Source: Paenibacillus sp. (lineage in GTDB: Bacteria; Bacillota; Bacilli; Paenibacillales; Paenibacillaceae). Taken from it: 63,262 bases of DNA. Shown one piece after another: positions 43,934 through 52,735 of this stretch. The stretch is from assembly GCA_017512705.1 (NCBI GenBank), contig JAFWEX010000073.1, positions 1 to 63,262 of the forward strand, written 5' to 3'. The notes under the pieces are model-generated. The model saw nothing but the letters and a program-made list of their open reading frames with translations. It was not told where the DNA came from and made no database searches. The position numbers and the translations under genes were made by a program. The stretch's first letter is position 1, and each line of letters begins with the position of its first letter.

Positions 43934-45274
43934 TTACGTGCTTCCCATACCCACTGCGGTAAGCTTACGCTCTTTGAACATATAAAAGTACATTAGAGAT
44001 GAGATCACATAGAGACTGCCTGTAATGCTGAAGGTGATCGCGTAGCCCCAATAGGTTCCGTATGTGGTCACCAGATAAGACTGTACAGGTCCCATGGTGG
44101 CCCATCCAATCATAAATGCGGTTTGCATCATGGAGTTGGCAATTCCACGTCGTTTGTCCGATATTCGGTCAACCAATATGGCGGAATGGATTGGGTTGGC
44201 AGCATTCATCAATGCTTGTCTAAATAAAAAACTGATCGAAGCAATGATCAACAGATTCGTAAAACCTGTTAATAACAGGAAAGGTAGTGACAGGACCTGA
44301 AAAATGACAACGGCTCTTACACTGCCCACTTTGGCTGCTAGAGTCGGGCCAATCAGCATGGAGACAATCGTCATAATCTGTCCAAGTGCAATGAGGAAGC
44401 TCATGCCGCTTAGAGATACTGTGAAGCGATTAGTGAAATACAGATTAAGATAGGGCACTACCAGTCCAGAGCCCAAACCGATCAGCAGCTGTGTGACCAC
44501 AAACTGAGCGATGAGTTTTGTGTCTCGTTTTTTAACGGATATATTTTGATCTGTCGACATCATGGATTGTCGTTCTGTAGATGCTTCTTCCTGAACTTTC
44601 TGAAGCTTATGATCAAGCTGAACCTGCGATTGTCCCGAGGAACTGTCGCTAGTAGTCTGGGACACCGATCTTTCAGTTACAAAAAGCAGCGGGATAAATG
44701 CAGCAAGTGTTGCTGCACCGCCCATAAACAGAACCGTTTGCAAGCCACTGACTTTGGCTACTCCTATGGAGTGAAGTAAGTCAGCCAGTACACCACCCCC
44801 AAGACTGCCAAGAACCTGTGAAGCTAGAACCAGTGAAGAGTAATAACTAAACATTTTGAGACGTTCTCTTTTTTTGACGTTCTCTGCGAGATAGGGAATG
44901 GCTAGTACCTGAAACACACCAGCGAATAGGCCGGAAAATACAGCAAACCAGAGCAATCCGCTGGCAGCATAGTCGAAAGAGCGACCGATGAGAAATGCGC
45001 CGCTCAATAGTGCCCCGATAATTAGCAGTTTTTTACGGCTGAACTTATCACCGCTCAATCCAATAGGAATAAACATGATGGCTGTAGCGAGAGATTGGAT
45101 ACTAACAATCTGACCATTCATTGTGTCATCATAACCCAGGCCCTGAATGTATAGATTGTATAGGACCGAGAACATACCGTTTCCGATCTGATATAGCAGA
45201 CTTGCCAGAAAGAAGAGTTGAATATTGCGAGACCATCCGCGGATTTCAACCTGTATCTGTCGTAATGCTCTCAA
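43934..45274 (-). CDS. MFS transporter
   Basis: 446-aa major facilitator with 12 predicted membrane helices. The first half has LASLLYQIGNGMFSVLYNLYIQGLGY and the loop 2-3 motif LSGDKFSRKK (GxxxDRxGRR-like). A long soluble loop between helices 6 and 7 (about residues 200-255) is rich in Ser, Gln and Glu. TTG start, seven bases after GGAGGAAATCAC on the reverse strand. Substrate unknown; multidrug or sugar export are common for this group. Confidence 0.88.
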   Translation of the reverse strand: MRALRQIQVEIRGWSRNIQLFFLASLLYQIGNGMFSVLYNLYIQGLGYDDTMNGQIVSIQSLATAIMFIPIGLSGDKFSRKKLLIIGALLSGAFLIGRSFDYAASGLLWFAVFSGLFAGVFQVLAIPYLAENVKKRERLKMFSYYSSLVLASQVLGSLGGGVLADLLHSIGVAKVSGLQTVLFMGGAATLAAFIPLLFVTERSVSQTTSDSSSGQSQVQLDHKLQKVQEEASTERQSMMSTDQNISVKKRDTKLIAQFVVTQLLIGLGSGLVVPYLNLYFTNRFTVSLSGMSFLIALGQIMTIVSMLIGPTLAAKVGSVRAVVIFQVLSLPFLLLTGFTNLLIIASISFLFRQALMNAANPIHSAILVDRISDKRRGIANSMMQTAFMIGWATMGPVQSYLVTTYGTYWGYAITFSITGSLYVISSLMYFYMFKERKLTAVGMGST

Positions 45275-45374
45275 GTGATTTCCTCCAGTCTGCCTTTGCA
45301 GTGATACTAGTGTAACAGGAAAGGCAGATTTTCGGAAGAATTGACCAGTGTTTATTTTTTATCTAACTGCTGTG

Positions 45375-46079
45375 TTAAGCATCTGTTTTCCCCCAAGAAG
45401 CAAATCGTGCTTGAAGTGTAATCCCCGCGATGATGAGTACTGGAATCCAGACCGCAATGGCGGGCACAAGATGGAAAAGGAGTGCAGCCAGAATCACCCC
45501 GCCTAGATATATCATTACTGCCCCTGCCCGAAGGTAGGCGTCGCTGGACAGTTCCTTGAATAAAGAACGGATACTGGCATGTCTTAACCGGTGCAGAATG
45601 CTTACAGCATCTTCGATAACTGCTGCCAAGTTATTGGTGAGCACGGTAGTCGAAATTCCAGCGATACCAATGCGCCGGGCAGCTGTTGTCTGCATTCCCA
45701 TGGCAATCGCCAAGAGTACGATTAAGAAATAGGATATTCGCTCAGCGAATGGACTGATCATCAGGATAGCAAACACAAGCAGCAATATGCTTTCGAGGGT
45801 GAGAGCAGCGGTGACTCGTGCTGACCAACCATTTTTGCTTCTGACATGTCCAAGGATATGCGCTGCTAAGGCGTTACCTGCAATAAACCCGGCGAGTGCA
45901 AGCAGGGCCCGAAATACTGCAAATTCCTGAGCACGAGAAATAGCAATGCCAAGCAGCACGATGTTGCCTGTCATGTTGGCTGTAAGCACGTGACCTAGGC
46001 CGAGATATCCGATCACATCAACCATGCCGCCTGACATACAGAGCAGTAACATAGCGTATTTCTGGAGGTGAGTGTGCAT
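45375..46079 (-). CDS. DUF1275 (YoaK-like) membrane protein
   Basis: 234 aa, about six membrane helices. The family signature is GMVDVIGYLGLGHVLTANMTGNIVLLGIA near the N-terminus, with AIAMGMQTTAARRIGIAGISTTVLTNNLAA. Members are uncharacterised integral membrane proteins. Three ATGs are adjacent on the reverse strand; 46079 has the best spacing (AAAGGAAATGATG before it). It is not clearly in an operon. Confidence 0.85.
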   Translation of the reverse strand: MHTHLQKYAMLLLCMSGGMVDVIGYLGLGHVLTANMTGNIVLLGIAISRAQEFAVFRALLALAGFIAGNALAAHILGHVRSKNGWSARVTAALTLESILLLVFAILMISPFAERISYFLIVLLAIAMGMQTTAARRIGIAGISTTVLTNNLAAVIEDAVSILHRLRHASIRSLFKELSSDAYLRAGAVMIYLGGVILAALLFHLVPAIAVWIPVLIIAGITLQARFASWGKTDA

Positions 46080-46204
46080 CATCATTTCCTTTCTTTTCAA
46101 AAATAGCTACTCCAGTATACAGCTATAGTGCCACCTTCTTCAAAATCAAATTCAAACCGGGCAGTAATCAGCTATGTAAATTCGTTTATTCGTGTTAGAT
46201 GTTT

Positions 46205-46210
46205 TATAAT
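46205..46210 (+). promoter_or_regulatory. -10 box of the alarmone synthetase gene
   Basis: A TATAAT within the upstream open frame, about 95 bases before the chosen start. A weak TTCGTT lies 18 bases upstream. It supports translation from 46304 rather than 46199. Confidence 0.45.
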
Positions 46211-46303
46211 GATATGGAAGACATGTGGCAAGACAACTGTCACTGTGAAGTGATACAGTTCAATAAACAAATTCAAGACGCGTCAGAAGAAAGGAAGAAA
46301 TTG

Positions 46304-47053
46304 ATGATGAATGCCCCACATCCGATTGACCAGTTCAAGAAATTTAAATATGAAATTACACGATTTATGATGATTTATAAGTTTGCGCTGGATCAGATGG
46401 AAACCAGAATAGAGGTCTTGAAAGAGGAATTTCAGTCCCTTCATGACTATAGTCCAATCGAGCATACCAAGTCGAGATTGAAGTCTCCAGAGAGCATTAT
46501 GAACAAAATGTTCCGTAAAAACCACGAGTTGACGTTTGAAAGTATCAAAGAAAATATTAAAGACATCGCCGGTGTACGGATTACATGTTCTTTTATTTCG
46601 GATATCTATCGCATCAAGGACATGTTGTGTAATCAAAGTGATCTACGTGTGCTGGAAGTGAAAGACTATATTCAAAATCCAAAACCGAACGGTTACCAAA
46701 GCTTGCATCTGCTTGTTGAAGTTCCAGTATACATGTCTAATGGCGAGGAGCGTGCCTGTGTAGAAATTCAGATTCGTACGATCGCTATGGATTTCTGGGC
46801 GAGTCTGGAACATAAAATCTTTTATAAATACAACAAAGATGTTCCGGAACACCTGACAAGAGAATTGAAAAATGCCGCGGATTCTGCCAATGCATTAGAC
46901 CATCAGATGGAGCGACTGCACCGGGAAATCCAGGAAATCAAGGACGCGGAGAACGAGCGGGATGAAGAGGAGTTACGCCGAATTATTATTAATAATCAAC
47001 AGTTCACCTTACCTAACAATCTGCTCAGATTGCTTGGAGATGGAGAAAATTAA
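46304..47053 (+). CDS. ywaC: small alarmone synthetase (YwaC/RelP type)
   Basis: 249-aa (p)ppGpp synthetase with no hydrolase or regulatory domains. It matches B. subtilis YwaC over its core: YKFALDQMETRIEVLKEEFQ, PIEHTKSRLKSPESIMNKM, DIAGVRITCSFISDIY, PKPNGYQSLHLLVE, EIQIRTIAMDFWASLEHKI. The ATG at 46304 follows AAAGGAAGAAATTG; the frame is open back to 46199 but those ATGs lack a ribosome binding site and a TATAAT at 46205-46210 lies in that stretch. Enzymes of this class respond to cell-wall or alkaline stress in Bacilli. A C-terminal extension (NERDEEELRRIIINNQQ) is longer than in YwaC. Confidence 0.92.
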   Translation: MMNAPHPIDQFKKFKYEITRFMMIYKFALDQMETRIEVLKEEFQSLHDYSPIEHTKSRLKSPESIMNKMFRKNHELTFESIKENIKDIAGVRITCSFISDIYRIKDMLCNQSDLRVLEVKDYIQNPKPNGYQSLHLLVEVPVYMSNGEERACVEIQIRTIAMDFWASLEHKIFYKYNKDVPEHLTRELKNAADSANALDHQMERLHREIQEIKDAENERDEEELRRIIINNQQFTLPNNLLRLLGDGEN

Positions 47054-47098
47054 GAACAACGAATACAGTATGATTTGGAAGAAAGAGGAACCGTTTTG

Positions 47099-48334
47099 AT
47101 GAAAAGCAAACCAGCTTCATTACACATCACTGCGACGCCGCGAGTGAGAATGGCGCTAATTCTTGGCACACTCTCCGCATTCGGACCGCTGTCTCTGGAT
47201 ATGTATCTGCCAGCTCTGCCCATGCTGGCGGATGAATTTGGTTCATCCACATCGTATGCTCAGCTTAGTCTGACGGCGTGTATGATCGGACTTGCGCTTG
47301 GACAGCTGCTTGCTGGGCCATTAAGTGATGTTCGAGGTCGACGAATACCGTTGATCGCGGGACTTGTGCTCTACACGATTGCATCTGTCCTCTGTCTCGT
47401 CAGTCCAACGATGGGCTCATTTGTTATATTGCGCTTCATTCAAGGTCTGGCTGGAGCCGCCGGGATTGTGATCTCACGTGCGATAGTCAGGGACGTATAC
47501 GAAGGACCAGAATTAACCCGTTTCTTCTCCCTGCTCATGCTCATTAACGGGGTAGCTCCCATTGCAGCACCCATTATTGGTGGACAAATACTGACGTATA
47601 CTTCGTGGCGAGGCGTATTCATTTTACTAAGTCTTATCGGTGTACTAGCACTTCTAGCGGTCATATTAGGTCTGGGTGAGACACTTCCTGTACAAAAAAG
47701 ATCAAGCGGTGGGTTGAAGCAGACGCTGATGACATTCAGCAGAATAGCCAGAGATCGCCGTTTTATGGGGTATGCTCTCTCACAGGGCTTCGCAGCAGCA
47801 GGAATGTTCGCGTACATATCAGGTTCACCCTTCGTGCTACAGAAAATATATGGGGTGTCCCCGCAATTATTCAGTATCTGTTTTGCCATTAATGGACTTG
47901 GCATTATTCTCGCTAGTCAGATTGCAGGACGACTTGCTGGAAAAGTGTCAGAGACGCGGCTGTTAATCGCTGGATTAATTACAGCAGCTGTGGGAGGCAC
48001 ATCGTTGCTAATCTCCATCCTCGCTGGAGGCGGATTGATGTCAGTGCTCATTCCATTATTTCTGGTCGTCTCCAGTGTGGGTCTAATTAATACAGCTTCA
48101 TTTGCGCTTGCTATGGCGAATCAGGCCAAATCGGCCGGAAGTGCATCTGCATTGATTGGCGTGATGACCTTTTTGTTCGGCGGGCTTGTTGCTCCCCTTG
48201 TTGGTCTTGGAGGAGAACATACCGCTGTGCCGATGGGGATTGTAATTGCATGTGCTGATCTAGGGGCGTTGCTCCTGTATTTCTGCATGATTGGCAGGAT
48301 TAGATCAAAAGCAAACCATAATATAACTGCGTGA
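47099..48334 (+). CDS. Bcr/CflA-type MFS multidrug exporter
   Basis: 411 aa with 12 helices. The Bcr/CflA signature is LDMYLPALPMLADEF in helix 1, with GQLLAGPLSDVRGRRIPLIAGL in loop 2-3 (motif A, DxxGRR) and GAAGIVISRAIVRDVY in helix 5. Members export chloramphenicol, bicyclomycin or small peptides by proton antiport. ATG 47099 follows AGAGGAACCGTTTTG; the TTG at 47075 would include it. It starts 45 bases after the alarmone synthetase stop with no terminator between, so they may be cotranscribed, which would link stress signalling with efflux. Confidence 0.92.
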   Translation: MKSKPASLHITATPRVRMALILGTLSAFGPLSLDMYLPALPMLADEFGSSTSYAQLSLTACMIGLALGQLLAGPLSDVRGRRIPLIAGLVLYTIASVLCLVSPTMGSFVILRFIQGLAGAAGIVISRAIVRDVYEGPELTRFFSLLMLINGVAPIAAPIIGGQILTYTSWRGVFILLSLIGVLALLAVILGLGETLPVQKRSSGGLKQTLMTFSRIARDRRFMGYALSQGFAAAGMFAYISGSPFVLQKIYGVSPQLFSICFAINGLGIILASQIAGRLAGKVSETRLLIAGLITAAVGGTSLLISILAGGGLMSVLIPLFLVVSSVGLINTASFALAMANQAKSAGSASALIGVMTFLFGGLVAPLVGLGGEHTAVPMGIVIACADLGALLLYFCMIGRIRSKANHNITA

Positions 48335-48357
48335 TAGTCTTGGCATAAGCGCAGATT

Positions 48358-48389
48358 GCCCGCATGGAAGCTTAGTTTCCAATGCGGGC
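48358..48389 (+). terminator. terminator of the Bcr/CflA gene
   Basis: GCCCGCATGGAA pairs with TTCCAATGCGGGC around a short loop; the T run is weak (TGTTTG). Confidence 0.65.
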
Positions 48390-48439
48390 TGTTTGAATTA
48401 GGAGTGGACAAAATTTGAAAAGTGAAGCATTAAGACCCA

Positions 48440-49102
48440 TTAACAAAGGGCGAATAAAATTTGTGTATTTAACAGAATTCCTGGTGTCTGGAACGGATAG
48501 AAGTAACCCACGACGAAGCCAAACAGATTAATGACAGGCCACATCAGAAACACATCATTATACGTAAACACCAGAGACCAGCGGTTATAACAGAAGTTCG
48601 GGAGTATACGTTGCTCTTGGTCACGAGGTGAGGCTACGCCAGTTTGCGCAAACTGAACTGCTTGTGTCAAACTCTGCGGCTGCTGCTGGAGGAAAAGTGG
48701 TAGTACACCTGGACGGCTTTTGATGAGGTTATATAAAAATATCATTTCGGCTGGTGGTTGACCAACCGGACGAGGGTAGGCACTGAGCAAGGAAGGGAGA
48801 TTCCCCTGAGCTAGCTGTGCTGGTACGCCTGGAGTTGGGATTGAACCAGTGCCAGCACCTGGGACACCGCCAGGAAAAAAAGGGCCTGAAGGTGTTCCGC
48901 CACCAGGAATGAATGGAGGAAAAGGGCCGGGACCTCCGGGGATGCCTGGCGCAGTCTGCCCCCCTGGAAAACTTCCTCCCCCAGGGAAAAATGGAGGGAA
49001 CTGAATTGAGCGGTTTTCTCCATAACTAGTGTAACCCTCATCACTATAAGCAGCGTAAGGGTAATTTCCATAGCCCACATATGGGGGAAATACATTATTC
49101 AT
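48440..49102 (-). CDS. Pro/Gly-rich hypothetical protein with membrane-like C-terminus
   Basis: 220 aa. Residues about 20-115 are tandem Pro-Gly-Phe-rich units (PPFFPGGGSFPGG, PFPPFIPGGGTPSG, PFFPGGVPGAG). The C-terminal 90 residues form a distinct domain with FLQQQPQSLTQAVQFAQTG and a hydrophobic end (LVFTYNDVFLMWPVINLFGFVVGYFYPF). No family recognised; coat or exosporium proteins of spore formers share the Pro/Gly composition, but nothing more supports that. ATG at 49102 is preceded by GGAAGG about 12 bases back; the ATG at 49114 abuts the same site, so the start is uncertain. Confidence 0.7.
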   Translation of the reverse strand: MNNVFPPYVGYGNYPYAAYSDEGYTSYGENRSIQFPPFFPGGGSFPGGQTAPGIPGGPGPFPPFIPGGGTPSGPFFPGGVPGAGTGSIPTPGVPAQLAQGNLPSLLSAYPRPVGQPPAEMIFLYNLIKSRPGVLPLFLQQQPQSLTQAVQFAQTGVASPRDQEQRILPNFCYNRWSLVFTYNDVFLMWPVINLFGFVVGYFYPFQTPGILLNTQILFALC

Positions 49103-49255
49103 ATGGATAGACATCCTTCCTGTCAATCGTAGTCTGAGACAGCATATGACGGCTCTTGCCTACGTGTGATTGTGTTAAGAAAGGGTGATATAATAACGAT
49201 GAACTTGCAAAAGGAACAGATTTGCTGCCAAGCAGGCAAGAGAGGGGACTTACCT

Positions 49256-49876
49256 ATGTATTCACTTAATCCGGAAGAACTTACGGCTAAAGATAACTAT
49301 AAATTGATGAGTGGTTCCATTGTACCTCGTCCAATTGCCTTTGTGACTACAAACTCAGATCATGATGGTGTTATCAACGCAGCGCCATTCAGTTTTTTTA
49401 ATGTAGTGAGCTCTGATCCGCCATTGTTATCCATCTCGGTTGGACGTAAAAATGGTGTCATGAAGGATACTGCGCGTAACATACTCAATCATAATGAACT
49501 GGTCGTGCACATTTGTGATGAGAATATTATTGAAGAGGTGAATGAAACCGCGGCTATATTGGAACCTCATGAAAGTGAGCTGGAGCGGACCCGTTTGACG
49601 ACAACACCTAGTTCCATCGTCGCTGTCCCCGGAATTCAGGAAGCTCTTATTCGGATGGAGTGCAAGTTGTATCAGCATATTCCGATCTCGAATGATGAAG
49701 GCGTACCTGTAAGTGATCTGTTGCTGGTACGTATTGTGCAATATCACTTTAGCGAGCAGGTCTATCTTGCTGAAAAAGGGTATCTTTTGATGGATCAGCT
49801 AAAACCGGTCAGTCGCTTGGCTGGTAATGATTATGCCAAACTTGGTGAGAGATTCACCGTAATTCGCCCCGAATAA
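49256..49876 (+). CDS. flavin reductase family protein (YwrF-like)
   Basis: 206-aa FMN-binding reductase of the DIM6/NTAB family. Features: YKLMSGSIVPRPIAFVTT, NAAPFSFFNVVSSDPPLLSISVG (FMN-binding loop), NELVVHICDE and a C-terminal FSEQVYLAEKGYLLMDQLKPVSRLAG. It would supply reduced FMN to a monooxygenase or reduce a small substrate. ATG 49256 follows GAGAGGGGACTTACCT; about 30 upstream codons without a ribosome binding site are excluded. B. subtilis YwrF is about 205 aa. Confidence 0.92.
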   Translation: MYSLNPEELTAKDNYKLMSGSIVPRPIAFVTTNSDHDGVINAAPFSFFNVVSSDPPLLSISVGRKNGVMKDTARNILNHNELVVHICDENIIEEVNETAAILEPHESELERTRLTTTPSSIVAVPGIQEALIRMECKLYQHIPISNDEGVPVSDLLLVRIVQYHFSEQVYLAEKGYLLMDQLKPVSRLAGNDYAKLGERFTVIRPE

Positions 49877-49900
49877 TAAGATGTGATATTAGCTTATAAG

Positions 49901-49944
49901 GACGAACAGCCCATGCAACAAGCGAGTGCATGAGGGTGTTCGTC
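49901..49944 (+). terminator. terminator of the flavin reductase gene
   Basis: GACGAACA (49901-49908) pairs with TGTTCGTC (49937-49944), with an inner CATGCA/TGCATG pairing, followed by TTTATTT. Confidence 0.85.
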
Positions 49945-50062
49945 TTTATTTCGTTATAAACATAATCAGGTTACTTCACGAATAGACTTGTACTATATGA
50001 AGTACGTGTCGTGATGTTTTATTCAAAGAAGGAATTCAATTTATGTGCAGAGGAGCTTAGGT

Positions 50063-52219
50063 ATGGGGTATCGGAGCCTGGCTGCCTTCATCAGCCGATA
50101 TCCGCGATTTATTATACTCTGCTGGGTATTTATCATCGGGATGTCAGCCGCCTGGGCATGGAAGCTGCCAGACATTGTTCAGGATCATGGATTGAAGCTC
50201 GTACAGGGACAAGCCCAAGCAGTAGAACGGATATTGGAGGAAGACTTTAACTCCCCTCCTGATACGGTCGTGTTACTTTTTAATAAACATCCGGATACTT
50301 CTGGAGTGGAGTACAAGCAGTGGATTCAGGAAACACTCACAACAATTCGTACGTTGCGAGCCATATCCGCGGTCATTTCTCCTCTGGATGCGAACACACA
50401 AGGAAGAATGTTGCATGAAGATCAGGCTTATGCACTAGTTCATATGGACATTGCATCCCATCAGATGAGACTTCCATTAGAGCAACTGCGCAAACTTCTT
50501 GAAGAGGGGGACAAGCAAGCTCACCTTCCCGGAACCGTGCAATTGACTGGAAAAACAGTTGTGCAACAGGATGTTAATCGATTAAGCTTTCAAGATTTAG
50601 AACGGGCAGAGATGATAGGGCTACCTATTGCGCTACTTGTTCTTTGTTTTGCATTCAGAGGAGTATTAGCGGCAATCGTTGCTGTCACGATGGGGATCAG
50701 TGCAGTGATTACAGCGATGGGCATAACTTCGATTCTAGGTCATTATCTGGAACTATCCAACTTTATTATTAACGTGATTCCGATGGTGGGCATGGCGCTC
50801 AGCATTGATTTTGCACTACTTATTTTGAGCAGGTATAGAGAAGAGTTTCAGCAGAGTTACGTAAGTAAAGCTATGCTGATAAATGGACAAGACAATGTCC
50901 GGCAACGGGAGCGATTACAAAAGACATTACGTACTGCGGGCCGTGCTGTGTTGTTCTCGGCTGCATGTGTACTCCTCGGTTTGCTGGGGTTGCTCTGGAT
51001 TAGACTACCGATGTTTCTCAGTGTGTCGCTTGGAGCCATGATTGTACTTATCCTGTCGTTACTGTTAAACATAACGTTATTACCTGCCATACTTTTGCTG
51101 AGTGAAAAACGAATATTCGGCCGTATGATCTTTCCATCCAGCATTTCAGCTTTTGAATCTGAGCATAAAGACCAAAAACTCAGCTTCTGGCACCGCTGGT
51201 CGACAATGGTTATGAAACGCCCTATATGGATGGGAATCACAGGTACAATGCTTCTATTATGGTGTGTATATCCCGTTACACGGATGGAATTATCTGTTCC
51301 CGATGCTTCTTCGCTACCTGCAAGAATGGAATCCCGTCAAGCAAACGAGCAGATCCAGCGTAATTTTGGTCAGGAGCACGTTTCAAATATGGATATCATC
51401 ATAGGGGAACAAGGAACGCCGTTAACAGCCAAACAGTGGGAGAAGGCTAATGACAAAATATACAAGCTTCAACAGGACCCGAAAGTGGTAAGTGCCGGCT
51501 ACCCGATTATCTTTTCCGATTCGTTTATCCGACTAACGGTGGGTGTGCAGGGGGAAGCAGGTTCAGAGGAGATAACAGACTGGTTGTGGCAGGCTAGAGC
51601 TGATGATTTAACAACCGGGCAAGATGGCATTCCAGTGCGTTATGGCGGTGAAGCCGTTTATGAGGATGAGATCATGCACGAAATTGTACAGCAGTTACCC
51701 AAGGTACTTGTATTTGTCGTTGTAAGCAATTATTTGGTGCTGCTTCTGGCATTTCGCTCCCTACTGATCCCGCTAAAAGCTATTCTGATGAACCTGCTCA
51801 GTCTAGCTGCTTCGTTTGGCATACTGGTATGGGTATTTAACGAAGGACATCTGGGAATGGAGTCGTCAGCCGTCGCGATTATGATCCCTGTGTTCATTGC
51901 TGGGTTAGTATTTGGCATATCAATGGATTACGGTGTTTTTATGTTAAGCCGCATCCAGGAAGTATACCGACGAACAAGGGACAGTGATCAGGCCATTCAA
52001 CAAGGTTTGGCTTCCACAGGTCGTTTAATTACGTCTGCTGCTGGTATTTTACTGGCAGTAACGATTCCTTTTGCTTCGGCTGAAGTGGAAGGCGTAAGAC
52101 AGTTGGGAATCGGTATAACATCAGCCGTATTTATTGATGTTACAGTGATCCGGCTTGTGCTTGTCCCGTCTCTAATGAAATTGCTGGGGAGATGGAACTG
52201 GTGGCTGCCAGGTCAATAA
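50063..52219 (+). CDS. MMPL-family RND transporter
   Basis: 718 aa with about 12 membrane helices in the 1+5+1+5 RND pattern. After helix 1 (FIILCWVFIIGMSAAW) comes an extracellular domain, then DFALLILSRYREEF with the conserved Asp in helix 4. The second half repeats with SMDYGVFMLSRIQEVYRR. Family members (YdfJ, MmpL) export lipids or antibiotics using proton motive force. ATG 50063 follows AGAGGAGCTTAGGT; the GTG at 50045 would bury it. It carries a terminator-like hairpin at 52301-52344 downstream. Confidence 0.93.
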   Translation: MGYRSLAAFISRYPRFIILCWVFIIGMSAAWAWKLPDIVQDHGLKLVQGQAQAVERILEEDFNSPPDTVVLLFNKHPDTSGVEYKQWIQETLTTIRTLRAISAVISPLDANTQGRMLHEDQAYALVHMDIASHQMRLPLEQLRKLLEEGDKQAHLPGTVQLTGKTVVQQDVNRLSFQDLERAEMIGLPIALLVLCFAFRGVLAAIVAVTMGISAVITAMGITSILGHYLELSNFIINVIPMVGMALSIDFALLILSRYREEFQQSYVSKAMLINGQDNVRQRERLQKTLRTAGRAVLFSAACVLLGLLGLLWIRLPMFLSVSLGAMIVLILSLLLNITLLPAILLLSEKRIFGRMIFPSSISAFESEHKDQKLSFWHRWSTMVMKRPIWMGITGTMLLLWCVYPVTRMELSVPDASSLPARMESRQANEQIQRNFGQEHVSNMDIIIGEQGTPLTAKQWEKANDKIYKLQQDPKVVSAGYPIIFSDSFIRLTVGVQGEAGSEEITDWLWQARADDLTTGQDGIPVRYGGEAVYEDEIMHEIVQQLPKVLVFVVVSNYLVLLLAFRSLLIPLKAILMNLLSLAASFGILVWVFNEGHLGMESSAVAIMIPVFIAGLVFGISMDYGVFMLSRIQEVYRRTRDSDQAIQQGLASTGRLITSAAGILLAVTIPFASAEVEGVRQLGIGITSAVFIDVTVIRLVLVPSLMKLLGRWNWWLPGQ

Positions 52220-52300
52220 CAATAATAAGCATAGAAGAAACTTGAAGAAGATGGCTTGTATGCACACAAACACATATGAAAATTTCAAAGCCAAAATATA

Positions 52301-52344
52301 AAGGATATTCCGAAGCCGAATGGGGGGATGGAGTATCTTTTTTT
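52301..52344 (+). terminator. terminator of the MMPL gene
   Basis: AAGGATATTCC pairs with GGAGTATCTTT (one A-G mismatch) and a run of at least seven T follows. Confidence 0.75.
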
Positions 52345-52604
52345 AAATCAACCACGACTTTTTAAAGTAAACCTTATATTCAATTGAAGTGTAATCTCAA
52401 TAACATCGTTTCAGAAGAGAAAAATCTGTCAAATTAAGGATTAAAGTGACTTATATTATATAAAACACATAATAAATACTCTATTATTTGGTTTTATTAA
52501 ATATTTTTAATTAATATATAATTTTATGCAAAAAAAGAGGATGTGGTTGGTTTTTGTAGGATACTTTAATTTTTCCGAAAACAATTTATGGGGAGGAAAT
52601 AAAC
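52345..52604 (+). other. AT-rich gene-free leader of the peptide-ABC unit
   Basis: No open frame with a ribosome binding site. A TATAAT occurs at 52517-52522 and other -10-like hexamers are present, none with a clear -35. GC content falls sharply here compared with both flanks. The transcript start of the Cys-peptide gene must lie in this stretch. Confidence 0.5.
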
Positions 52605-52700
52605 ATGGATCAACCAATTGGTACAAACAGTTGGTTGTGCAGTGCTACTTGCTTCGGAGGTTGTTTGGTAGGTTGTGCAGCAGTTTTATATGAAAAATGA
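52605..52700 (+). CDS. 31-aa cysteine-patterned peptide, candidate RiPP/bacteriocin precursor
   Basis: ATG follows GGGGAGGAAATAAAC, an ideal ribosome binding site. The product begins MDQPIGTNSW and then carries Cys12, Cys16, Cys20 and Cys24, an exact C-x3-C-x3-C-x3-C, with small and hydrophobic residues between (SAT, FGG, LVG) and a YEK end. This places the four cysteines on one helix face, as in thuricin-like sactipeptides. It is 35 bases ahead of an ABC ATPase gene and permease gene. No radical SAM, LanM/LanC or protease gene is nearby. Alternatives are an unmodified disulfide bacteriocin or a signal peptide sensed or exported by the ABC proteins. The gene is too short for most gene callers. 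Confidence 0.75.
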   Translation: MDQPIGTNSWLCSATCFGGCLVGCAAVLYEK

Positions 52701-52735
52701 AGACCGTTCGTAGTCATCCTTAGAGGAGGGGAATT

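Noticed and set aside
46199-46303. N-terminal extension of the alarmone synthetase
   Set aside because: No ribosome binding site, contains a TATAAT box, and homologs begin near the later methionine.
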